Shown here: piece after piece, positions 52,493 through 59,245 of the stretch | Layout of the letters: the number at the start of each line of letters is the position of its first letter | Numbering within the stretch: the stretch's first letter is position 1 | Assembly (NCBI GenBank): GCA_036339395.1 | Contig: JAYZBD010000099.1 | Location: 1 to 59,245, forward strand | Direction of reading: 5' to 3' | DNA from: SP202 sp036339395 | GTDB lineage: Bacteria; Planctomycetota; Phycisphaerae; Phycisphaerales; SM1A02 | Length of the DNA stretch: 59,245 bases | Translations under genes and position numbers: made by a program | Notes under the pieces: generated by a model | Databases searched by the model: none | What the model was told of the DNA's origin: nothing | The model's input: the letters and a program-made list of their open reading frames with translations, nothing else

Positions 52493-53902
52493 TCAGTCCC
52501 CACCACCGACAGTCAGGGCGACATCCTGGTTGTTGTTGCCTGCGCAGGCGGTCTCCACATGAAGTGACTGGGCACGAAGGGTCGACCAGTCTTCTACCCG
52601 TGTGTCCGGGGACTCGCCGTTTCCATGGACCCGGAGCATCCGATACGCATTGTCACGCTGGGCTGGTGTGAACCCTGCCTCGCGGATGAGGTGGCAGATG
52701 AGGGGTTCACTCAGGCAGTAGGTGGTTCCAGCTGCACTGACGACGTTCTCCTCCATCATGACCGAGCCCATGTCGTTGGCACCCCAGGCCAGCGCCGTCT
52801 GCCCGATGTGCGGGCCCATGGTGACCCAGCTTGCGCCGATGGAGTAGATGTTGTCGAGGTAGAGGCGGCTGATCGCCTGCGTGCGGAGGTAGTCGGTAGC
52901 GCCTGACATGCGGATGCGTCGGCCGAACTCGGAATGGGCCTCCTTCGTTCCGCCCCCATCGAGCCTCGACACGACATCACCAGGGAAGGGAGCATCGTGT
53001 TCGCCATCTTCTCCCCATTCCCGGCAGCGACCCAGCGGGGTGTTCTCTCTCTGGAAGGGCCATGAGATGAAGGCCATGTATCGTCCACCATCATCGCTGG
53101 CATAGTCGTTGATGCTCTTCTCCTGCCATTGCCGGACCAGTTCCATGTGGTGAATGCGATCGGCGATTCCCTCGATGTGCCCGAACATCATCGTGGCCGA
53201 GGTATTCATGCCAAGTTCATGAGCGACCTGCATGACGGTCAGCCAGGCCTCGGCATCGCATTTGCCCAGGCCGATCTTGCGCCTGACCGCATCCGCGAAG
53301 ATCTCTCCACCTCCTCCAGGTACGGATCGAAGTCCGGCCTCTGCCAGCGTCTTCATGACGCCACGGAGTTTCTCGGCGAGTGTCGTACCGGGTGGATCGA
53401 AGAACTCGATGAATTCGATGAACTCCGGTGGACTGAAGGCATGCACATGGATGTCCGGGAACCGATCACCAATGGCCTGCAGCAGGTCCACGTACCACTC
53501 GAGAGGCAGTTCCGGGTTCATGCCGCCCTGCATGAGAATCTGCGTGCCGCCGATATCGACGAGTGCCTGGATCTTCTCGAGGATCTGTTCAACCTCGAGG
53601 GTGTAGGCGTCCTCCTCGTCACCATCGCGTCGGAAGGCACAGAAGGTGCACTTGGCCGTACAGACATTCGTGTAGTTGATGTTCCGGTCGATGACGTAGG
53701 TCCGCAGCTGCTCACCATGGAGGTGGCGACAGCGGGCGTCGGCCCAGCGGCCCAGTTCCTGCAGGGGCATCTCGTGGAAGAGCTGCATGGCCTGTTCTCC
53801 ACCGAGGCGGAGGCTTCCCGTGACGATGTCCTGCAGGACGGCTGGGTCGAGCACATCGGCGGCTGGCTGGATTGGTGGCGAACTGGCCATCGGACCGCCC
53901 AT
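52493..53902 (-). CDS. mqnC: Cyclic dehypoxanthinyl futalosine synthase
   Basis: A ~469-residue radical SAM enzyme of the futalosine pathway to menaquinone. The cluster motif is INYTNVCTAKCTFCAFRRDG. MqnC hallmarks are QILMQGGMNPELPLEWYVDL, HVHAFSPPEFIEF, SVPGGGGEIFADAVRRKIGL, TSATMMFGHIEG, and RLYLDNIYSIGASWVTMGPH followed by GANDMGSVMMEENVV. It cyclises dehypoxanthine futalosine. The start is uncertain between 53971, 53944, 53902 and 53890, all ahead of the conserved part. It is preceded on this strand by the cyclodeaminase and pheT. Other mqn genes are not in the window. Confidence 0.92.
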   Translation of the reverse strand: MGGPMASSPPIQPAADVLDPAVLQDIVTGSLRLGGEQAMQLFHEMPLQELGRWADARCRHLHGEQLRTYVIDRNINYTNVCTAKCTFCAFRRDGDEEDAYTLEVEQILEKIQALVDIGGTQILMQGGMNPELPLEWYVDLLQAIGDRFPDIHVHAFSPPEFIEFIEFFDPPGTTLAEKLRGVMKTLAEAGLRSVPGGGGEIFADAVRRKIGLGKCDAEAWLTVMQVAHELGMNTSATMMFGHIEGIADRIHHMELVRQWQEKSINDYASDDGGRYMAFISWPFQRENTPLGRCREWGEDGEHDAPFPGDVVSRLDGGGTKEAHSEFGRRIRMSGATDYLRTQAISRLYLDNIYSIGASWVTMGPHIGQTALAWGANDMGSVMMEENVVSAAGTTYCLSEPLICHLIREAGFTPAQRDNAYRMLRVHGNGESPDTRVEDWSTLRAQSLHVETACAGNNNQDVALTVGGGD

Positions 53903-53927
53903 GGTACCCGGAGGTTGCCCGTGGGTC

Positions 53928-54536
53928 TCAACCGGAGCAGCCATCCTCGATCGAGCGGACAAGGCCATCAAGGTTCACTGTCCTGGCATCCACCTCGTCC
54001 CGGAGGTGTCCAGCGTGTTCCTGGTCGGCGAGTTGCGACAGGTTGGCCTTGAGATTCCAGGCCGCGGCACGAGCAGCAGCTCCTGCCAGCACGGCTGCAA
54101 CGGCAAGATCGCTTGCCAGGAGTCGATTCGTCGTTTTCACGAGGCTGGCGAGGAGGGCAAGCATGGCTTCACAGGCATCGATGGTTTCCTGGGGGGGCTT
54201 CATGGCGCCTTCAAGTGCCTGGTCCCACTCGGCGAGTCGTTTTTCGTCATCTGCCGGGAGTTTCATCAGTTCATTGAGATGTGCGTAGGCAGTTGCATCA
54301 GCATCTGCAAGGTCCAGTGCAGAGCGTTCACAGGCTCGAAGTTGCAGCAGCGCGTCTTCATTGCCTGCCTGGAACTCAGCCAGCGACTTCTTGTCGATGG
54401 AGTAGGCGAGGACCATGCGTGCCAGTGATGCTGAAAGTGCAAGCGTGGTGGATGCCAGTGCTCCACCACCGGGGATCGGCGTCTTCTCGCCGAGAGCCTC
54501 CAGCAACTGGGTGATTGTGGAATCCGGCAGGCCCAT
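53928..54536 (-). CDS. Cyclodeaminase/cyclohydrolase family protein
   Basis: A 202-residue all-helical protein of the formiminotransferase-cyclodeaminase type, also found as a stand-alone methenyltetrahydrofolate cyclohydrolase (FchA-like). It opens with TITQLLEALGEKTPIPGGGA and LASTTLALSASLARMVLAYS, and the C-terminus has TNRLLASDLAVAAVLAGAAA and RAAAWNLKANLSQLAD, the family's helical signature. It would act on folate-bound one-carbon groups. It lies two bases after pheT and close to mqnC on the same strand. The exact reaction is inferred from family only. Confidence 0.88.
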   Translation of the reverse strand: MGLPDSTITQLLEALGEKTPIPGGGALASTTLALSASLARMVLAYSIDKKSLAEFQAGNEDALLQLRACERSALDLADADATAYAHLNELMKLPADDEKRLAEWDQALEGAMKPPQETIDACEAMLALLASLVKTTNRLLASDLAVAAVLAGAAARAAAWNLKANLSQLADQEHAGHLRDEVDARTVNLDGLVRSIEDGCSG

Positions 54537-54538
54537 GA

Positions 54539-56563
54539 TCAGTTCCGGATCTCCGCCTGGAACGTCGATTCAAGTGCATCGATGGCCTGCTGGACAGGTC
54601 CATCGACCTCGTCATGGGTGAGCGTTCGCTTGGCATCGCGGAAGCAGAGTCGCAGCGTGATCGACTTCCTGTCCGAGCCGACCTGTTCTCCACGCCAGGT
54701 GGTGACGAAGTCGACTGATTCAAGCAAGGCAAGGTCCAGTCCGTTGATGCACATGGCGAGCTCTTGCCAGGTGGCGGTTTCCTGGACGATGGCGGAGATA
54801 TCCCGCTCGATGGCCGGGAATGCAGGCAGCGGCTTGAGATCTGCCACGGGTGGATACCCGGCAAGCAATCCACGAAGACACAGTTCGGCGCCCATGACAT
54901 CATGCTCGAGACCATGGGCATTCCGGATCGACCCGGCGAGCAGTCCCATGCGACCGATGGGAGAACCACCGAGTCTCAGCAGGGCACCGGGCTCGAACCA
55001 AGGTGCATCGGTTGACGGCGTGGACTCGATTGTCGCACTGGAACCCTGCAACCTGCACGCAAGTCGTTCAATGACGCCCAGCAGGGGACGAAGGCCATCC
55101 GCCGGCTCGACGAAATCCATCAGGAGGCCAAGGTGAAGTGACTCATCATGTCCCTTCTTCGTGGCATGAAAGACCGAGCCACCTTCGAAGAGCCGCATCG
55201 TTCCTGCTCCCTGGTCCTGGTTGTGTGCGCGGACCCGCAAGAGGCTTGGCAGCAGGGATGGCCGGAGGATCGTATCCCCACCCTCGCGTTCATCGATGGT
55301 GCCCAGGAGCGAGGTACCTCCGGGCAGGAATGGTGTTGCAGCAGTTTCGTTGATGAGCGAGTGGGTGACTGTTTCCATGAAGCCTTCGGCGACAAGGTGG
55401 GCGTCGAGGGCTCGCCTGCCCAGGACCCTGGGCTGGGCACTGGCCGGCCTGGTACTGATGACCTCGTTCACGGGCAGGTCGTTGTAGCCCTGCATCCTGG
55501 CAACCTCTTCGACAAGGTCGATTTCCCGCTCGATGTCGCCTCGCTCACATGGCACGGTGACATTGATGGAATCCCCCTCGAGCGTGGGATTGAAACCCAG
55601 CGTGTCGAGCACCTGGACCATCTCTTCAGCGGGAATGTCCCGCCCGAGGATCGATCTGCACCGATCCATTCGCATCGAGACTTCTCGCAGGGGAGGCAGG
55701 TCGGCTCCCGCCGAGAGGACACCCTTGCAGAGGGTGCCACCTGCATGTTCAAGGACAAGGGAAGCAAGTCGCTGGGCGCAGGCATCAACCTGCAGCGGGG
55801 AGACTCCCCGCTCGAACCTGAAGGATGAATCGCTGCTGATCCCGTGCAGTCGACTCGTCCTGCGAACGCGTACCGGGTCGAATGTCGCCGCTTCGAGCAG
55901 GATGTTGGTTGTCTTCTCCGTAACGGCCGAGGCGGCCCCACCCTTGACGCCCGCGAGGGCGACGGGTTTTTCCGCATCGGCGATGACCAGTTCCTCGCCG
56001 GTCAGGGTGATGGGGGTGGCGCCTTCGCCCAGTGGCAGGAAGGTTTCACCCTTTCGTGCCATTCGAATGATGATGGTCTCTCCAGCGAGGGTGTCCAGGT
56101 CGAAGGCATGGGTGGGCTGTCCCATTTCAAAGAGGACGAAGTTGCTTGCGTCCACGATGACATTCCTGGGGATGTCACCACGTGTCTCCAGTCGCTGGGC
56201 GATGTCCTTCGGGGAGGGTGTCACGTTCACGCCACGAATGACACGAGCGGTATAGAGGGGGCAGGCGGCGGGTTCCTCGTTGACCACCGTGACATGATCA
56301 CCGATGGGGTCATCCGATTCCGTCACCGTGCTGTCGGGCAGGACGAGGCTTCGGCCACTGATTGCGGCGATTTCCCGGGCAAGTCCCAGGTGGCAGGTGC
56401 AGTCACCCCGGTTGGACATCATCTCGAAGTCCAGCGCGATGTCATCATCTCGCTCGATGCGTTCCTCCAGCGGGAATCCGGCTGCTGTCAGCAGGTCTCC
56501 CTGCTCGGCATCGGTCGCCTGGGGGTCGAGGTAGTCATTCATCCATCGGACGGACGTCAACAT
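54539..56563 (-). CDS. pheT: Phenylalanine-tRNA ligase beta subunit, lacking OB-fold
   Basis: A 674-residue PheT, shorter than the usual ~800. It starts SVRWMNDYLDPQATDAEQGD and passes straight into EMMSNRGDCTCHLGLAREIA (the NRxDCLG motif). The tRNA-binding OB-fold (EMAP/YtpR-like) of about 110 residues that normally sits between them is missing. The B3/B4 domain, FERGVSPLQVDACAQRLASL, the catalytic-like core and the C-terminal FDX-ACB domain (LPAFPAIERDISAIVQETAT to FRDAKRTLTHDEVDGPVQQA) are present. The start at 56563 fits the family. pheS is not adjacent. Confidence 0.94.
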   Translation of the reverse strand: MLTSVRWMNDYLDPQATDAEQGDLLTAAGFPLEERIERDDDIALDFEMMSNRGDCTCHLGLAREIAAISGRSLVLPDSTVTESDDPIGDHVTVVNEEPAACPLYTARVIRGVNVTPSPKDIAQRLETRGDIPRNVIVDASNFVLFEMGQPTHAFDLDTLAGETIIIRMARKGETFLPLGEGATPITLTGEELVIADAEKPVALAGVKGGAASAVTEKTTNILLEAATFDPVRVRRTSRLHGISSDSSFRFERGVSPLQVDACAQRLASLVLEHAGGTLCKGVLSAGADLPPLREVSMRMDRCRSILGRDIPAEEMVQVLDTLGFNPTLEGDSINVTVPCERGDIEREIDLVEEVARMQGYNDLPVNEVISTRPASAQPRVLGRRALDAHLVAEGFMETVTHSLINETAATPFLPGGTSLLGTIDEREGGDTILRPSLLPSLLRVRAHNQDQGAGTMRLFEGGSVFHATKKGHDESLHLGLLMDFVEPADGLRPLLGVIERLACRLQGSSATIESTPSTDAPWFEPGALLRLGGSPIGRMGLLAGSIRNAHGLEHDVMGAELCLRGLLAGYPPVADLKPLPAFPAIERDISAIVQETATWQELAMCINGLDLALLESVDFVTTWRGEQVGSDRKSITLRLCFRDAKRTLTHDEVDGPVQQAIDALESTFQAEIRN

Positions 56564-56648
56564 GGTGGCAGGGTACCGGGGGAGGGGGGTCCTTGGGTAG
56601 TCGTCGAGCTGGCGAGGGCTGCCAAGGCGGGCGCAGTACACTGCCTCC

Positions 56649-57254
56649 ATGCTGCCACGGTCCCCTGCCCTGGTCTTGATCTGCCTCCTGTTGCCCCTGG
56701 GGTGTGCCAGTACGCACCCTGCAGGCTCTTCGCGTGATTACTACGCCGATGTGCCCGAGAATTTCTCGATCGATGTGACCATCCTGGCTGCCGAGGATGA
56801 GCCCGAGGCCCATCGTCGCACGGCTCGCTACGTCGTCTTCCCGGATGGGTCATTGCACCATGAGGCCAAGCCCGGTGCCGGGCCGAATACGCTTCCGCCA
56901 CTGTCGCGTCGACTCAGCAAGGCACAGATGGCCGCATTGTGGGCGAAGGCAAGGGAACTTGGCCTGGTTGATGTGTCGAAAGCCGACCAGGTCGAGAACT
57001 TTCGCCGGGTGGTGCATCCCTCCTCGGGTCATGCCTACCTGGTCGCTTTCACTGCCGATGGTGACTACTGGAATTTCACACGTGGTGTTCCAGAGGGTGA
57101 ACGTCTTGAGCCGGCGTTGACCGAGATGATCCGGGAACTGGCGATGCTTGCCTGGGCCGAGGATGGGCTTGATGATCGTCTGCGAGCCGAACCCCTGCGC
57201 TATGACTTCGGTCCTGATCCGTGGGCAGCGTATCGAGCAGGCGAGGGGCCATGA
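56649..57254 (+). CDS. Lipoprotein, unknown function
   Basis: A 201-residue protein with a lipobox (LICLLLPLGCAST) at the end of its leader. The mature part has TARYVVFPDGSLHHEAKPGA and LSKAQMAALWAKARELGLVD, then AYLVAFTADGDYWNFTRG. This resembles the layout of the next gene (YxVxPDGxL... then a Leu-rich helix), hinting that the two are diverged paralogs. No enzyme motif is seen. It overlaps the following lipoprotein gene by four bases. Its start lies 85 bases from the divergent pheT start at 56563. Confidence 0.7.
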   Translation: MLPRSPALVLICLLLPLGCASTHPAGSSRDYYADVPENFSIDVTILAAEDEPEAHRRTARYVVFPDGSLHHEAKPGAGPNTLPPLSRRLSKAQMAALWAKARELGLVDVSKADQVENFRRVVHPSSGHAYLVAFTADGDYWNFTRGVPEGERLEPALTEMIRELAMLAWAEDGLDDRLRAEPLRYDFGPDPWAAYRAGEGP

Positions 57255-57793
57255 TGTCGAACGTCCGAGTTCACCTGCTCCTCTTGTCGGTGCTGATGTT
57301 TGCCGGGTGCAATACCTGGCCCAACTGGTATCACCCGGAGGATGGCTCCAGCCCGACGAACAATCTCGGCTTGGAACTGGACCTGACGGATCACGAGGAG
57401 TCCCAATATGCCCGGTACAGGGTGGAGCCTGATGGGGTGATCACGTTCTGGGGAGGGGCAAACGCGGTCTTCGACCATGTGACCTGGCGTGGCACCATCA
57501 ACAACCCCGAAGGCCAGTCGATCGACAAGCTCGTGCGTGAGGGGGACTGGTTCGAGTCTCCGCCGACGGGCGATCGCAAGGGGAACCAGACATGGATCAT
57601 CACGGTGATCGAGCCTGGTCGCCGCCGGGACTTCACGGTGCACGGACACGCGATGCGTGTCGATGAACTCTGGAGCATCCTGCAATCGGCATCATCCCGC
57701 CGCTTCAAACATGTCATTGAGGCATTGCCCAAGCCGGGCATCGAATCCCTGAACAGGAAATCGACTCCAGCCGAGCAGGATCAGCAACCATGA
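57251..57793 (+). CDS. Lipoprotein, related in layout to its neighbour
   Basis: A 180-residue lipoprotein, with the lipobox in LLSVLMFAGCNTW. The mature part reads SQYARYRVEPDGVITFWGGA, FDHVTWRGTINNPEGQSIDK and TWIITVIEPGRRRDFTVHGH, then MRVDELWSILQSASSRR. The PDG-centred strand and the later helix recall the preceding gene. The ATG at 57251 has gcgaggggcc just ahead and overlaps that gene's end. The stop overlaps the start of the pilin-like gene by four bases, so the trio is one operon. Function unknown. Confidence 0.7.
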   Translation: MMSNVRVHLLLLSVLMFAGCNTWPNWYHPEDGSSPTNNLGLELDLTDHEESQYARYRVEPDGVITFWGGANAVFDHVTWRGTINNPEGQSIDKLVREGDWFESPPTGDRKGNQTWIITVIEPGRRRDFTVHGHAMRVDELWSILQSASSRRFKHVIEALPKPGIESLNRKSTPAEQDQQP

Positions 57794-58575
57794 AATCCCG
57801 AGGGTTGAGTCTCATAGGGATTCTTGTCACGCTCGTGTGCATCGTACTGCTCCTGTCGTTCACATTGCCTGCGCTTCGAACTGCGACAACGGGCATAACG
57901 CCACAGGGTACGCAGGCACCCAACAGCGCCTGGGGAGCGGCCGAAATGCTGCAACTGCAGGCCCTTGGTCAGTCGGTCCTGACCCAGAACATCCTTGGCG
58001 ACAGCATGTATTCCAGGCCAAGCGATGCCTCGGGAACCGGGGACCGAACGCTGGACACGACGGCGAATCTCTATTCCCTGCTGATCATGGAGCGCTTCAC
58101 CGTGCCCAAGCAGTTGGTGCGCAAGGGTGATCGTGGCTACGTGGAAATCGACGATGACTACAGCTGGGCGGCGTACAGTCCGAGGAACGGCGTGTACTGG
58201 GATCCATCCTTCGTCGCCGACCTGGATGTGCTGTCAAATGTCTCCTATGCGCACATGCCATTGACAGGCCGTCGGGTCGATGACTACTGGCGTGCATCCT
58301 TCTCGACGGACTACCCGCTCTTTGGCAGTCGTGGCCCGGAGGATGGAATCGACTCGTTGAACTCGGTGACATGCCTGGATGGAGGCTGGAGTGGCCGGGT
58401 CGTCTTCGCGGACGGGCACGTGGATTTCCTGTCCTCGATCGGTTCATTCAACAGGCAGTGGAACGGTCGTGCGGACAACCTCTTCAGGATCGACGATGAG
58501 CGGAACGGGGCCGATGCGGTCCTGGGTTTCTCCGAGTCGATCGACGAGGACGGTGTCACGTTGCAGTGGGATTGA
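57790..58575 (+). CDS. Pilin-like protein with H-X9-DG-type C-terminus
   Basis: A 261-residue protein. The N-terminus is short and basic then strongly hydrophobic: MKSRGLSLIGILVTLVCIVL. It resembles a type IV prepilin helix but has Gly where the conserved Glu would be (GLSLIG rather than GFTLIE). The C-terminal GGWSGRVVFADGHVDFLSSI matches the DGH...VxFL-type segment of the abundant planctomycete pilin-like (DUF1559/H-X9-DG) proteins. It is probably an exported surface or envelope protein. It follows two lipoprotein genes with a four-base overlap. Confidence 0.75.
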   Translation: MKSRGLSLIGILVTLVCIVLLLSFTLPALRTATTGITPQGTQAPNSAWGAAEMLQLQALGQSVLTQNILGDSMYSRPSDASGTGDRTLDTTANLYSLLIMERFTVPKQLVRKGDRGYVEIDDDYSWAAYSPRNGVYWDPSFVADLDVLSNVSYAHMPLTGRRVDDYWRASFSTDYPLFGSRGPEDGIDSLNSVTCLDGGWSGRVVFADGHVDFLSSIGSFNRQWNGRADNLFRIDDERNGADAVLGFSESIDEDGVTLQWD

Positions 58576-58612
58576 AGGGTGCGCTCCGCCGGGCAATCAC
58601 ATGCTTAAGAAA

Positions 58613-58685
58613 TAGGCTGGGCAGGATTCGAACCTGCGACCCGGCGATTATGAGTCGCTTGCTCTGACCACTGAGCTACCAGCCC
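58613..58685 (-). tRNA. tRNA-Met (anticodon CAT)
   Basis: A 73-base cloverleaf on the minus strand: acceptor gggctgg/ccagcct (G-T closing pair), D-arm gctc/gagc, anticodon loop ctcataa with CAT at 58650-58652, T-arm gcagg-ttcgaat-cctgc. There is an A-C mismatch at the top of the anticodon stem. CAT could also be the Ile2 tRNA modified to read AUA. CCA is not encoded. Confidence 0.92.
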
Positions 58686-58715
58686 GGTGGTGGAAGTGTA
58701 CAGCAGTTGGTCGTC

Positions 58716-59245
58716 CTACCCCTGAGGGCCTCGGCCTCGATTTTTAAGGAGTCGCTGTATCTCTCGTTCTCCGAGGCTCCGCACGTTTCTGAGTTCATCC
58801 ATGTGCGATATCGGTTTCACATAGTATTTTGACCCTAGTTCTTCAATGGCGAACAGTTCATCAATTTCCTGAATAATCAATTGCCAGAGATAGGCCGACT
58901 TGTCTGTGCTCCCATACCACTTGTCCCATGAGGACCGTGTTGGCTGCTCGCTATAGGTCGTTGAAACGTACTCTCCATTCGAGTTATAGCGATGATTTGC
59001 AATAGTATCGAAACTGTAACTTTGGCGATCAGGATCGCTTGCCTGCGCATCATCCACGTTGTTCTTGATGGATTGAATAAGGCCTGTTCGCCTGTCAAAG
59101 TTCACCTCTGCATGGGTCCACGCCTTGGCTGCGTTCAGGAACGCCATGGCTCCATAGCCTTCGCCCCCACAGGGAGTCCATGTTTGATCCTTGTTCACAT
59201 GTTCTGCGATATGGCTGACGAGTAATTTCTTATGGGCTTTCCAGC
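58716..59245 (-). CDS. Partial gene at the right edge, unknown function
   Basis: The frame stays open through the window edge, so the start lies outside; 176 C-terminal residues are visible. It reads WKAHKKLLVSHIAEHVNKDQ and AFLNAAKAWTHAEVNFDRRT, then YLWQLIIQEIDELFAIEELG and ends with RGRGPQG. I do not recognise a family. Base composition is clearly more AT-rich than the rest of the window (roughly mid-40s per cent GC by eye), with many Asn, Lys and Ser codons, which suggests acquired DNA. It directly follows the tRNA-Met locus, a common integration site. Confidence 0.6.
   Translation of the reverse strand, partial: WKAHKKLLVSHIAEHVNKDQTWTPCGGEGYGAMAFLNAAKAWTHAEVNFDRRTGLIQSIKNNVDDAQASDPDRQSYSFDTIANHRYNSNGEYVSTTYSEQPTRSSWDKWYGSTDKSAYLWQLIIQEIDELFAIEELGSKYYVKPISHMDELRNVRSLGEREIQRLLKNRGRGPQG

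Noticed and set aside
53129..54052. 307-codon + strand frame
   Set aside because: Antisense to mqnC and the cyclodeaminase gene.

Overview
This GC-rich, densely coded window most likely comes from a planctomycete, probably of the Phycisphaerae type. I infer this from gene content, not from a search. Pointers are a pilin-like protein with an H-X9-DG-like C-terminal segment, ECF sigma/membrane-protein pairs, an extended TatC, many TPR proteins and lipoproteins, the hopanoid gene hpnH, a futalosine-route menaquinone gene (mqnC), and both subunits of DNA topoisomerase VI beside an ordinary gyrase B. Apart from the right edge it reads as ordinary chromosome: no insertion sequences, no CRISPR array, no clear prophage.

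Layout. 1-6.6 kb (+): end of rbfA, a HhH/GPD-like protein with a histone-H1-like lysine tail, a TPR protein, yebC, a lipoprotein, icd and an HpnB-like glycosyltransferase, closed by a perfect hairpin. 6.7-8.0 kb (-): tyrosine recombinase and a small protein. 8.0-13.3 kb: a gene-free stretch, tRNA-Lys, a SNF2 helicase split by one in-frame TAG, its SWIM-family partner with a decayed zinc motif, and a small hypothetical gene. 13.4-17.2 kb (-): hpnH, thioredoxin-like lipoprotein, M50 protease, rpsP, trmD, rplS. 17.5-22.7 kb (+): ECF sigma factor and partner, rpmI-rplT, a lipid-type methyltransferase, an amino-acid dehydrogenase and a threonine dehydratase. 22.7-23.8 kb (-): prfB with its +1 frameshift site. 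23.9-28.8 kb (+): aminotransferase, rpsO, pnp, histidine kinase. 28.8-32.7 kb (-): ANTAR response regulator, top6A, top6B.

32.8-36.8 kb (+): ndk, a sigma-70 factor, a polyferredoxin fused to TPRs. 36.8-39.9 kb (-): PTS IIA, rsmB, metK. 40-41.7 kb (+): bifunctional nuclease and truD. 41.7-43.1 kb (-): tadA, tatC. 43.2-44.8 kb (+): DnaJ-family protein, queC. 44.7-47.3 kb (-): gyrB. 47.6-52.5 kb (+): Tat-type lipoprotein amidase, LON-domain protein, family-5 uracil-DNA glycosylase, an epimerase-HAD fusion, ilvE. 52.5-56.6 kb (-): mqnC, cyclodeaminase, a short pheT. 56.6-58.6 kb (+): two lipoproteins and a pilin-like protein. 58.6 kb to the end: tRNA-Met (-) and an AT-richer partial gene.

Together the genes cover translation and tRNA/rRNA modification, RNA decay, DNA topology and repair, export through Tat, and cofactor or envelope biosynthesis. 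The most unusual points are topoisomerase VI with histone-like basic tails, an epimerase fused to a seemingly dead HAD domain, a PheT lacking the usual OB-fold, a prfB frameshift site without an obvious internal Shine-Dalgarno, and the SNF2/SWIM pair that appears to be decaying.
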